61,377 nucleotides of DNA, taken from NCBI GenBank assembly GCA_035461245.1, contig DATHVP010000032.1, positions 1 through 61,377 of the forward strand, read 5' to 3'. The DNA is from SH-MAG3 sp035461245 (GTDB lineage: Bacteria; Gemmatimonadota; Gemmatimonadetes; Longimicrobiales; RSA9). Positions 52,683-60,367 of this stretch are shown in pieces (position 1 is the first letter of the stretch; each line of letters opens with the position of its first letter). The notes under the pieces were generated by a model that had not been told where the DNA came from, searched no databases, and saw only the letters and a program-made list of their open reading frames with translations. The position numbers were made by a program, and so were the translations under genes.

Positions 52683-53779
52683 CAGTGCCCCTCCTGGCGC
52701 TCACTCGCGCTCAGCATGCGCTCCACCGCGGAGTATGGGATCACCACGCTGCGCGCGGCGACCCGGCCGGCCCTGCGGAACTCCAGTTCCACGGTGAACG
52801 TGTCGCCAGCGGCGAGGCGATGTGTCAGGTCGTGGAGCATGAGATGGTAACCGCCGGGCATCAGGCGCAGCGAGTCGCCGGGCTGGACCGGGACGCCGTC
52901 CAGGCGCTCCATGATCATGGTGCCGTCGCGCTCCGCGTGGCCGTGCAGTTCGACGCGGCCGGCAACCCGCGTATGGGCGCCCACCAGGGTGTCCGGCGCG
53001 GCGGCCCGGCTCGCCACAGTGATGTACAGCGCGGCGGGCCCCTCGCCAGCGGGCACGGGCACGTAGGCCATGGACGGCCGCAGCTGCGAGGGTCGTGGTG
53101 GCGCGTCTGCCGGTGCGCCAGCGGGCGGCTCCCACGACGTCAGCTTCAGCAGGTCCACGGCCCAGTCCGCCTGCCGTGTGCCGAACGGGTACATGAGGCG
53201 AAGGTATCCATCGGGCGTGAACGCCAGGATCTGCGCTGCGTGGCCCACCGAGTAGTTGCCGCGCTCGTCCACCTCACCGAACACCACCGGCGGCAGCCGC
53301 AGCTCCGCCAGGATGTCGTTCACCTCCTCGATGCTGCCCCGCAGCCCGATGAACGATGGATGAAAGACGCCCAACCACTGTTGCAGCTTCTCGGGCGTGT
53401 CACGGTCCGGGTCTGCGCTTATGAACACCACGCGAATCTGCTGCTGCACCGGCTGTGGCAGGTCCTTCAGGACTGCCGCAATGTTCGCCATGTGTACGGG
53501 GCAGATGTCCGGGCAGTTGGTGAAGCCGAAGAACAGCAGCGTCAGCCGGCCGTCGGTCTCCGCGACGAAGTCGAACGGATGCCCGTACATGTCTGTCAGC
53601 GTGAACGCCGGCTTCGGCATCGGGTCCGGCAGTTCGGCGCCGCGGTATTCCCGGGCCTCCATCGCCCGGCGGGCATCGCGTTGCGCCTGGGCCTCGGGGC
53701 CCACGGCGCGGAGGCCCACCCACAGGACCGTACCGCCGGCCAGCAGCAGCGCCGCCAGGGCAGCTCGTGAACGCTTCAT
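52682..53779 (-). CDS. SCO1/SenC-PCuAC fusion copper chaperone
   Basis: This 365-aa membrane-anchored protein combines two copper chaperones. Residues about 10-25 form an anchor helix. A SCO1/SenC thioredoxin-fold domain (about 50-215) has FFGFTNCPDICPVH (Cys89, Cys93) and His180, the copper ligands. A C-terminal PCu(A)C domain (about 235-345) has the full motif H-x10-M-x21-H-x-M as His279, Met290, His312 and Met314. Both normally deliver copper to the CuA site of cytochrome oxidase subunit II. GGGGGA gives the ribosome site for ATG 53779, and a GTGTCC/GGACAC repeat (53782-53796) could pair over it. The CtaG gene follows directly. Confidence 0.9.
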   Translation of the reverse strand: MKRSRAALAALLLAGGTVLWVGLRAVGPEAQAQRDARRAMEAREYRGAELPDPMPKPAFTLTDMYGHPFDFVAETDGRLTLLFFGFTNCPDICPVHMANIAAVLKDLPQPVQQQIRVVFISADPDRDTPEKLQQWLGVFHPSFIGLRGSIEEVNDILAELRLPPVVFGEVDERGNYSVGHAAQILAFTPDGYLRLMYPFGTRQADWAVDLLKLTSWEPPAGAPADAPPRPSQLRPSMAYVPVPAGEGPAALYITVASRAAAPDTLVGAHTRVAGRVELHGHAERDGTMIMERLDGVPVQPGDSLRLMPGGYHLMLHDLTHRLAAGDTFTVELEFRRAGRVAARSVVIPYSAVERMLSASERQEGH

Positions 53780-54051
53780 GGGTGTCCCCCGGACACGTGG
53801 TGGGCCGGACCGCGGGGCACGGCCCGCCAGCTCAAGTACAGCATCTTCAGCAACTCCGCTATCGTGTGGCGAGCCCGCAACTTAGCCGGATTCGCGGGCA
53901 CTGGCAACGGCATTACGGTAGTTCGCGAGGTGGGTGGTGACGAGGCGGGAGGCCGGCGGAAACGGGCGTACGGTGGCAAACGACGTCGCTTGATCACCAT
54001 GGCGGTTGCAACGTCCGGCTCCGGCACCGGACGCGCACCGCCTGCGGCAGC

Positions 54052-54552
54052 TCAGGGGAGCAGCACCGCGTCGATGATATGGATGATGCCGTTGGAGGCG
54101 CCCACGTCCACCGTGATAATGCGCGCCTCGTCAATGTAGGCCGCACCGTTGTCCACGCGGATGCCGGCTGTGCCACCGCCCGCCATGGTGAGCTGGGTCC
54201 GGTTGACCACATCGGCCGCCGCCAGGCGACCCGGTGCCACATGGTACAACAGGATGGCCGTCAGGTCCGCGACCGGCAGCTGCGCCACTGCCGCAGCGTC
54301 AAGATCCAGTGCGGAAAACGCAGCATCCGTCGGCGCGAAGACCGTGTACGGCCCGCCCGTGGCCAGCTCGTCCACCAGCCCGGCACGCACCAGCGCCGCG
54401 ATGAGAACGGAAAACTCGCCCGTCTCCGCGTTCACCGCCTGCGCCACTTCCACGATGTTCGGCTCAGGTTCCACCGCCGCCGGCGTGTCACTGTCGCATC
54501 CCGCCAGTACCACTGCTGCCGGCAGCACTGCTGCCATGATCAGATTGCGCAT
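54052..54552 (-). CDS. Fasciclin-domain (FAS1) lipoprotein
   Basis: This 166-aa lipoprotein has the signal MAAVLPAAVVLAGCDSD (lipobox LAGC) and one FAS1 domain, about residues 35-166. The FAS1 boxes are TVFAPTDAAFSALD (H1), ILLYHVAPGRLAAADV and ITVDVGASNGIIHIIDAVLLP (H2). FAS1 proteins mediate cell-surface adhesion; many bacterial ones are secreted and of unknown ligand. GGGAGG (54558-54563) places the ribosome site 5 nt before ATG 54552. It starts 2 bp after the stop of the other fasciclin gene, so both form an operon. The pair are paralogues (similar order of boxes). Confidence 0.88.
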   Translation of the reverse strand: MRNLIMAAVLPAAVVLAGCDSDTPAAVEPEPNIVEVAQAVNAETGEFSVLIAALVRAGLVDELATGGPYTVFAPTDAAFSALDLDAAAVAQLPVADLTAILLYHVAPGRLAAADVVNRTQLTMAGGGTAGIRVDNGAAYIDEARIITVDVGASNGIIHIIDAVLLP

Positions 54553-54554
54553 CA

Positions 54555-55052
54555 TTACCTCCCGGGAATGACAACGGTGTCGATTACGTGGATCACGCCG
54601 TTGCTCGCAGCTACGTCGGCCGTAGTCACCGTCGCCTCATCCACGTGGACCTTGCCGTCCTTCACCTGGATGGTCAGCCGGCTGCCCTGTACCGTTTCAG
54701 GCGAAAGCTGACCCGCGGCCACCACCTCAGCAGCCATGACTCGTCCCGGCAGTACGTGGTACGTAAGCACCGCGATCAGCGCCTCGCGATCCGCCAGCAA
54801 CGCCTCCACCGTGCCCTCCGGCAGCTTGGCAAACGCCGCGTCCGTCGGGGCGAATACGGTGAACGGCCCGTCGCCCCGCAGCACGTCCACCAGGCCCGCT
54901 GCCTCCACCGCCTGCAGCAGCACCGTGAAGGAACCCGCCGCCTGCGCCACCTCCACCAGGTCCTGTCCGGCACCTGCGGCTGCCTGTGCCTCCGCCAGCG
55001 CCGGCACCGCCATCATGCTCGCTGCTGCCACCACCATCATCTGCTTCCTCAT
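54555..55052 (-). CDS. Secreted fasciclin-domain (FAS1) protein
   Basis: This 165-aa exported protein has the signal peptide MMVVAAASMMAVPALAEAQ and a single FAS1 domain (about 30-163): TVFAPTDAAFAKLPEGTVE, VLTYHVLPGRVMAAEVV, VQGSRLTIQV and AASNGVIHVIDTVVIPG. The start is ATG 55052, with GGGAGAGG upstream. It is the first gene of a two-gene fasciclin operon, divergent from carH. Its promoter (TTGACA at 55120-55115, 16-bp spacer, TAATAT at 55098-55093 on the minus strand) shares its -35 with the carH promoter and with the candidate CarH operator boxes. This makes it a candidate light-controlled gene. Confidence 0.88.
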   Translation of the reverse strand: MRKQMMVVAAASMMAVPALAEAQAAAGAGQDLVEVAQAAGSFTVLLQAVEAAGLVDVLRGDGPFTVFAPTDAAFAKLPEGTVEALLADREALIAVLTYHVLPGRVMAAEVVAAGQLSPETVQGSRLTIQVKDGKVHVDEATVTTADVAASNGVIHVIDTVVIPGR

Positions 55053-55082
55053 GTTGCCTCTCCCTTGGTTGTGTTCAGTCTC

Positions 55083-55158
55083 TGTCCAACCAATATTATG
55101 AACACATTCTGACTTGTCAAGGGGTTGTCCAGTCTTTATATTATCCTGGACATGGACA
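55083..55158. promoter_or_regulatory. Divergent carH/fasciclin promoter with candidate CarH operator repeats
   Basis: Plus strand (carH): -35 TTGTCA (55114-55119), 17-bp spacer, -10 TATATT (55137-55142). Minus strand (fasciclin): -35 TTGACA (55120-55115), 16-bp spacer, -10 TAATAT (55098-55093). The two -35 elements overlap. Boxes TTGTCAA (55114) and TTGTCCA (55125) are direct repeats at 11-bp spacing, the known spacing of CarH operator sites. Further copies are TGTCCA (55083-55088) and, inverted, TGGACA at 55147-55152 and 55153-55158. One CarH tetramer could thus block both promoters. Confidence 0.6.
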
Positions 55159-55179
55159 GTGTGATCTGGGAGGATCCCT

Positions 55180-56127
55180 ATGAGTGGGCCGGGCGGGCGG
55201 CATCCCATCGGTGTGGTAGCAGAACGTACGGGCCTGACGCAGGAGGTTTTGCGGGTCTGGGAGCGGCGGTACGGGGTGGTGACACCGGCCCGGGATGCGG
55301 CTGGACAGCGGGTGTACACGGACGCGGATGTGGAGCGACTGCGCCTTCTGCGGCGGGCGACGCACGGCGGGCGGAGCATCGGTAGTGTGGTGGGCCTGTC
55401 AACTGTGGAACTGGCGCGGCTGGTGCAGGAAGACGATGCGGCGCGGGCCGTGGAGGTCGCGGGACCGGGGGCGGGGCTGGATGAGCGAGTGGAGGCTGCG
55501 CTGCGTCACGTGCGGGTCCTTGACGCGATGGCCCTGGAAACACTGTTGCGGCGCGCGGCGGCGCGTGTTGGGGCGGGAGTGTTCCTGGAGGAACTGGCAG
55601 CGCCGTTCATGCGGCGGGTGGGTGAGGAATGGCATGGTGGCCGGTTGACGCCGGCGCATGAGCATCTGGCTACGTCGGTCCTGCAGCGAGTGTTGCTGGG
55701 GATGGTATCGGCTCTGTCGCCATCGGAGGATGCGGCTGCGCTGGTGGTGTGCACGCTGTCGGGTGACCGTCACGAAGTGGGGGTGATGCTGGCAGCGGCG
55801 ACGGCGGCGGCGGAGGGGTGGCGGGTGGTGTATCTGGGGGCGGACCTGCCCGCCCGGGACGTAGTGACGGCGGCGGTGACGTCGGACGCTGAAGCTGTCG
55901 CGGTGAGTATCGTTTTTGTCGAATCCGTGGAGACGATGGCAGCGGAGCTGAGGCTGGTTCGGGGTGGTCTGCCGCTGTCGGTGCCGGTGCTGGTGGGCGG
56001 TCCGGGAGCAGAATCGGTGCTGGCTGCGTCGCCGGCGGGTGAGTTTGTGCACGTGCCCCGTCTGGCCGGCCTGCAGGCGGCGCTGCGCCGTATCTGGCGG
56101 GACGTGCCGGATGCGGCGCATGCGTAA
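55180..56127 (+). CDS. carH: CarH-type B12 photoreceptor, MerR family repressor
   Basis: This 315-aa regulator has a MerR helix-turn-helix domain (about residues 8-75, IGVVAERTGLTQEVLRVWERRYG), a four-helix bundle and a B12-binding Rossmann domain (about 185-305). In T. thermophilus CarH, adenosylcobalamin contacts and light chemistry depend on Trp131, His132, Glu141, His142 and His177. Here Trp151, His152, Glu161 and His162 stand with identical spacing (WHGGRLTPAHEH). His198 lies in GDRHEVG, one residue further than His177 would be. This predicts a repressor that binds DNA in the dark as a B12-bound tetramer and releases it in light. The SRPBCC gene overlaps its end; the promoter is shared with the fasciclin operon. 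Confidence 0.9.
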   Translation: MSGPGGRHPIGVVAERTGLTQEVLRVWERRYGVVTPARDAAGQRVYTDADVERLRLLRRATHGGRSIGSVVGLSTVELARLVQEDDAARAVEVAGPGAGLDERVEAALRHVRVLDAMALETLLRRAAARVGAGVFLEELAAPFMRRVGEEWHGGRLTPAHEHLATSVLQRVLLGMVSALSPSEDAAALVVCTLSGDRHEVGVMLAAATAAAEGWRVVYLGADLPARDVVTAAVTSDAEAVAVSIVFVESVETMAAELRLVRGGLPLSVPVLVGGPGAESVLAASPAGEFVHVPRLAGLQAALRRIWRDVPDAAHA

Positions 56128-56578
56128 TCCGGAGCACGTGCTGCGTACCCGCACGGTCCTGCCCCGGCCCGTTGACGAGGTGTTTGCCTTCTTCAGCGAT
56201 GCAGGCAACCTGGAACGGATCACGCCGCCGGAACTGGGCTTCCGGATCATGCCGCCGCTGCCGGCTGAGGTGCGTGCAGGCACCCTCATTGACTACCGGC
56301 TGTCCCTCTTCGGGCTGCCGTTCGGCTGGCGGACGGAGATCACGGGGTGGGACCCACCGTTCGAGTTCGTGGACACGCAGATCAGTGGTCCCTATGCCCA
56401 GTGGATCCACCGTCATTCCTTCAAGCCGTCAGACGATGGCACGCTCATGGAGGACGAGGTCCGGTACCGGCTGCCCGTGCCCGTTGCGGGCGAGATAGCC
56501 TTTCCGTTGGTGCGCCTGCAGCTCGGTCGAATATTCCGCTACCGGGGACGCCGCATTCGGGAGTTGCTGGGCAACTGA
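56120..56578 (+). CDS. SRPBCC family protein
   Basis: This 152-aa protein has an SRPBCC (START/Bet v1-like) ligand-binding fold: HVLRTRTVLPRPVDEVFAFFSDAGNLERITPP, then EVRAGTLIDYRLSLFGLPFGWRTEITGWDPPFEFVDTQISGPYAQWIHRHSF and LMEDEVRYRLPVPV. The fold usually holds a hydrophobic ligand such as a lipid or polyketide. No signal peptide, so cytoplasmic. ATG 56120 (or ATG 56111) overlaps the end of carH by 8 bp, so it is cotranscribed with it and likely shares light control. Similar genes near CarH/LitR regulators are known, but their role is unclear. A strong hairpin follows. Confidence 0.85.
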   Translation: MRNPEHVLRTRTVLPRPVDEVFAFFSDAGNLERITPPELGFRIMPPLPAEVRAGTLIDYRLSLFGLPFGWRTEITGWDPPFEFVDTQISGPYAQWIHRHSFKPSDDGTLMEDEVRYRLPVPVAGEIAFPLVRLQLGRIFRYRGRRIRELLGN

Positions 56579-56601
56579 TGGGGTAGTGGGGAAAATGGAA
56601 A

Positions 56602-56630
56602 GCCCGGGACGACGTCACGTCGTCCCGGGC
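56602..56630 (+). terminator. Hairpin terminator after carH-SRPBCC operon
   Basis: Perfect 13-bp inverted repeat (56602-56614 and 56618-56630), TCA loop, 23 bp after the SRPBCC stop. Followed by CTTCGCTCGC, no U-tract. Confidence 0.82.
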
Positions 56631-56971
56631 CTTCGCTCGCCCGGTGGCATGGGTTACCTCCTCGACCCTTCCACGATCGGTGCGGCTCCCCGGGTCACGA
56701 GAACCGCCACGCCGCGCCTGGCGCGCCGTACTGCCCGTTGGCGCCCTCATACGAGGGTCAGGCGGTCCGGACGACGGTGCGTCCGGAGCACCGGCTGGTA
56801 GGGGCTTGTGACTGCGGCCCGCGCCCAGCGCTGGTGATCAATTGATGCAATATTCCGGGGCGGCGCGCAAGGGGTGAGGCGGCGTTGCGGGGCCGCTTCG
56901 CGGCTGGCGTCTGATGTGCATGGAGGGACAGTGCGGTCTGTGGGGCCGCGAACTGTTCCCGCGAGGCGTGG
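56631..56971. other. Intergenic region before hybrid histidine kinase
   Basis: 341 bp with no credible gene. It holds a 10-bp palindrome ATCAATTGAT (56837-56846) in an AT-rich patch followed by CAATATTCC, the only promoter-like stretch seen. The first 100 bp are GC-rich with no further hairpin of note. Confidence 0.4.
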
Positions 56972-59389
56972 ATGGACGAATCCAGAGAGAGTGAAGATCG
57001 GTTCCGGCAGGTGGCGGAGAACATCGATGAGGTGTTCTGGCTGACGGATGTTCGCAAGCAGGAGATGCTGTATGTGAATCCTGCGTACGAGGCGATCTGG
57101 GGGCGGCCGCGGAGCGATCTGTACCGGGACGCGCGTGCGTGGCTGGATGCGGTCCACCCGGAGGATCGTGCACGCGTCGAGGCGGCGGTGCCGGGTCAGC
57201 TGCGAGGCGAGTATGACGTGCAGTATCGGGTCGTGCGACCGGACGGTGAGATCCGCTGGGTGCGCGACCGCGCTGTGCCGGTGCGGGACGAGAGCGGCGA
57301 GGTTGTTCGACTGGCGGGCGTTGCGGCGGACATGACGGCGATGGTCGCAGTGGAGACCACTCTGCGCGAAAGCGAAGCGCGCCTCCGGCAGATTGCCGAG
57401 CATCTCGACGTGGGCGTGTGGATCTACACTGCTGATTTTTCGGAGGCGCTGTATGTGAGCCCGCAGGTCGGCGCGCTGTGGGGGCTGTCAGTGGAGCAGA
57501 TCTACGAGGACCCGATGGTCTTCCTGAAGCACGTCCATCCGGAGGACCTGCCGGTTATCCAGGCGGCGATGCGAGGGGGTACGGGTGACGACGTGGCAGA
57601 GATCTACCTTCGCCGGATGCTGCCGGATGGCAGTCACCGCTGGCTGTGCATCAACGCCTTCGCCATCCGTGACGGCGACGGCGAGATGTATCGCGCGGCG
57701 GGCATCACCGAGGATGTAACCGAGCGGCTGGCGCTGGAGTCGATGCTGCAGGACCGGGAGGCGCACTACCGTCGCCTGGTGGAGACGTCGCCGTACGCGA
57801 TATACGCCCTGGACGGCGACGGCCGGTTCACCGAACTGAATCCGGCGGCAGAGGACGCACTGGGCCGGTCGGCGGCCGAGTTGCTGGGCCATTCCTACAT
57901 GGAGGTGGTGCACGCCGACGATGCGGCGCTTGCTGAGCAGGTCTTCCAGCAGCTCCAGGCCGGCGGGGTCCGGCGGCTCGACGTGCAGCTGCGGGTGACG
58001 AATCCGCGCCTTGGCACGCGCTGGCTGTCCATCGCCGTGGCCTCGGTATATGACGAAGTGACGGGCGCGGCGGGTGTGCACGGTATCGGCCGTGATATAA
58101 CCGACGAGCGTTCCAGGAAGCAGCACCTCCGCCGCGTGGAGCGCTTCGCGAGCATGGGCACGCTGATGGGCGGCGTGGCGCACGAGTTGAACAACCCGCT
58201 GCAGGCCATTGCCGGATTCGCGGACCTGCTGCTGGAGGGCGAGTCTGACCCGGGGCGGGCGCGGGAGGCGCTGGAGACGATTTCCCGGGAAGCCCGCCGT
58301 GCTTCCCGGATCGTGGCGGACCTGCGGCTGCTGGCGCGGAAGGCACATGAGGGAACCACGCGGCATGAGGCGGTAGGCGTGAACGACGTCGTCCACCATG
58401 TGGTCCGCGCGCGGCGCTACGCCCACGTCACGTCGAATATCGAGGTGGACGTGGAGCTCGCCGCAGAGCTGCCCGTGGTGGATGGCGATCCGGACCGGCT
58501 GGAGCAGGTGCTGCTGAACCTGGTGGTGAATGCGGAGCACGCCCTCGCCGCGATGGACACGCCACGACGGATTTCCATCCGCACCCGGCCGACGGCCCGG
58601 GGCGTGGCGATGATCGTGGAAGACAACGGTCCGGGCATCGCGATGGAAGCGCTGCCCCACCTGTTCGACCCGTTCTGGACGACGAAGCCGCCGGGCATGG
58701 GCACGGGCCTCGGCCTGGCGATGGTGCATTCCATCGTTCAGGAACACGGCGGCACCGTGAACGTGGAAAGCGCGGTGGGTCGGGGCGCCAGGTTCCAGGT
58801 GGACCTGCCTGGCATGAAGGGTGTCCGCGCGACGCAGCCGCGGTCCACGGCATCGGCGTCCCCGCCCGCCAGGCCCGTTGCGCCGCCGCCCGTCCGCTCC
58901 ATCCGTGTGCTGACAGTGGACGACGAGTCCTCCATCCGCGGCCTCATCACGCGTGTGGGCGAGCGACGCGGGCACGAGGTCGAGCAGGCTGTTGAAGGTG
59001 AGGAGGCACTGCGCGCCGTGGACTCTGCTGAAGCGGAGGGCAGACCCTTCGACCTCATCATCTCGGACCTGCGCATGCCCGGCCTCGACGGCCGGCGTTT
59101 TGTCGAGGCGCTCGCTACCCGCAGCGCCCGCTACGTCGAACGCGTGGTCCTCATGACCGGCGACCCTGACAGCGCTGAAGTTGCCCAGCTCCGGGAGGCC
59201 GCTGACGTGCGGGTGATGGCCAAGCCCCTTGGCGTCCCTGACCTCGTCGCGATCATGCAGGCAGCGGAAGCGGTGGCTGCCGGCCGCGATCCGGACGGCG
59301 GGCTGGCGGCCGGGAGCAGTGCGGACCGTGTCAGCGGCGCGCAGCACGGTGCGTCGGACCGTGATGGCGGGTCCGGTCCGGCCCGCTGA
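56972..59389 (+). CDS. Hybrid PAS sensor histidine kinase with receiver domain
   Basis: This 805-aa soluble hybrid kinase has three PAS/PAC units: about 8-125 (ENIDEVFWLTDVRKQEMLYVNPAYEAIWG), about 135-255 (GVWIYTADFSEALYVSPQVGALWG) and about 265-385 (SPYAIYALDGDGRFTELNPAAEDALG). HisKA (about 395-460) carries the His in GGVAHELNNPLQAIAGFADLL. HATPase has NLVVNAEHALAAMDT, VEDNGPGIAMEALP and GTGLGLAMVHSIVQEHGG. The C-terminal receiver domain (about 650-770) has LTVDDESSIRG and the Asp in DLIISDLRMPGLDG. There is no membrane helix, so it senses a cytoplasmic signal (ligand, redox or light through PAS). No output regulator is adjacent. GAGG lies 5-6 nt before ATG 56972. Confidence 0.9.
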   Translation: MDESRESEDRFRQVAENIDEVFWLTDVRKQEMLYVNPAYEAIWGRPRSDLYRDARAWLDAVHPEDRARVEAAVPGQLRGEYDVQYRVVRPDGEIRWVRDRAVPVRDESGEVVRLAGVAADMTAMVAVETTLRESEARLRQIAEHLDVGVWIYTADFSEALYVSPQVGALWGLSVEQIYEDPMVFLKHVHPEDLPVIQAAMRGGTGDDVAEIYLRRMLPDGSHRWLCINAFAIRDGDGEMYRAAGITEDVTERLALESMLQDREAHYRRLVETSPYAIYALDGDGRFTELNPAAEDALGRSAAELLGHSYMEVVHADDAALAEQVFQQLQAGGVRRLDVQLRVTNPRLGTRWLSIAVASVYDEVTGAAGVHGIGRDITDERSRKQHLRRVERFASMGTLMGGVAHELNNPLQAIAGFADLLLEGESDPGRAREALETISREARRASRIVADLRLLARKAHEGTTRHEAVGVNDVVHHVVRARRYAHVTSNIEVDVELAAELPVVDGDPDRLEQVLLNLVVNAEHALAAMDTPRRISIRTRPTARGVAMIVEDNGPGIAMEALPHLFDPFWTTKPPGMGTGLGLAMVHSIVQEHGGTVNVESAVGRGARFQVDLPGMKGVRATQPRSTASASPPARPVAPPPVRSIRVLTVDDESSIRGLITRVGERRGHEVEQAVEGEEALRAVDSAEAEGRPFDLIISDLRMPGLDGRRFVEALATRSARYVERVVLMTGDPDSAEVAQLREAADVRVMAKPLGVPDLVAIMQAAEAVAAGRDPDGGLAAGSSADRVSGAQHGASDRDGGSGPAR

Positions 59390-59421
59390 CGGCACTTACC
59401 AGGCGCGTTAAATTGCCGGGC

Positions 59422-60288
59422 ATGGCCGAGGTCATCCGGAACCCTGACAACGGGCAGTGGCAATCCGCCGTTGCGCGCCTGGCCGCGTTGCTGCGCGGCC
59501 GGCGCACCGTAGTGCTGGCGGGCGCCGGCTGCAGCACGGAGTCAGGCATCCCCGACTATCGGGGCACGGGCGCCGCCCGTCGTGGCGCGCCCGTGCAGTA
59601 CCAGGAGTTCGTCAGGGATCCACTGGCCCGGCAGCGCTACTGGGCACGTAGCACCGTCGGCTGGCCGCGCTTCTCGGCCGCCCGGCCGAACGAGGGACAT
59701 CGCGCCCTCGCGCGTCTGGAAGCCGGCACCGCAGTCGCCGGTATCATTACGCAGAACGTGGATGGCCTGCATCAGGCCGCCGGCAGCGGCAACGTCGTGG
59801 AACTGCACGGTTCACTGGCGGCTGTCCGGTGCCTGGCATGCGACAGCGCGGTCTCCCGCGGGGAATGGCAGGAGCATCTCCTGGCCGCGAACCATGCCTG
59901 GGCTGAGCAGGTGGGCGGCGTCACGGCGGAGACGGCCCCCGATGGCGACGCCGTGCTGCACCCGGACAGGGTGGCGGAGTTCCGGGTACCCGGCTGCCCG
60001 ACGTGCGACGGGATCATGAAGCCCGACGTCGTATTCTTCGGCGAGAACGTGCCCAGGCCGCGCGTCGAGGAGGCGTGGGGCCTGTTCGACCACGGCGAGG
60101 TGCTGCTGGTGGCAGGCTCGTCACTGACGGTGTTTTCCGGACGCCGCTTCATGTACCGCGCCTGTGAACGCGGCGTGCCGGTGGTCGTGGTGAATCGCGG
60201 CCCGACGCGGGCGGACGAGATCGCCGCGGCGAAAGTGGACGGCCCGCTGGGCGTCGTACTGCCGCACCTCGCGAGTCTGCTCGCGTAG
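59422..60288 (+). CDS. Sir2-type NAD-dependent protein deacylase
   Basis: This 288-aa sirtuin removes acyl groups from lysines using NAD+. Motifs are VVLAGAGCSTESGIPDYRG (NAD-binding), TQNVDGLHQAAG, the catalytic His in VVELHGSLAAVRC, zinc Cys pairs CLAC and CPTC, PDVVFFGENVP and LVAGSSLTVFSGRRF. All core residues are present. The stretch between the zinc pairs is long (about 55 residues), a class II-like feature. I choose ATG 59422; a TTG at 59413 is an alternative. It follows the hybrid kinase by 32 bp on the same strand, so cotranscription is possible but a functional link is not evident. Confidence 0.93.
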   Translation: MAEVIRNPDNGQWQSAVARLAALLRGRRTVVLAGAGCSTESGIPDYRGTGAARRGAPVQYQEFVRDPLARQRYWARSTVGWPRFSAARPNEGHRALARLEAGTAVAGIITQNVDGLHQAAGSGNVVELHGSLAAVRCLACDSAVSRGEWQEHLLAANHAWAEQVGGVTAETAPDGDAVLHPDRVAEFRVPGCPTCDGIMKPDVVFFGENVPRPRVEEAWGLFDHGEVLLVAGSSLTVFSGRRFMYRACERGVPVVVVNRGPTRADEIAAAKVDGPLGVVLPHLASLLA

Positions 60289-60367
60289 ACCGACAGGCCG
60301 GCCTCGACGCGCGGCGGCGTGCACTGCACATTACCCGCTCATGTCACTTACAAGACCGGAGTTCGCG

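Noticed and set aside
53776..54027. Short minus-strand frame between SCO1-PCuAC and fasciclin
   Set aside because: It has no domain, starts without a ribosome site and occupies the promoter region of the chaperone gene.
57488..59395. Long minus-strand open frame opposite the hybrid histidine kinase
   Set aside because: The plus-strand frame has full PAS, HisKA, HATPase and receiver motifs; the antisense frame has none.
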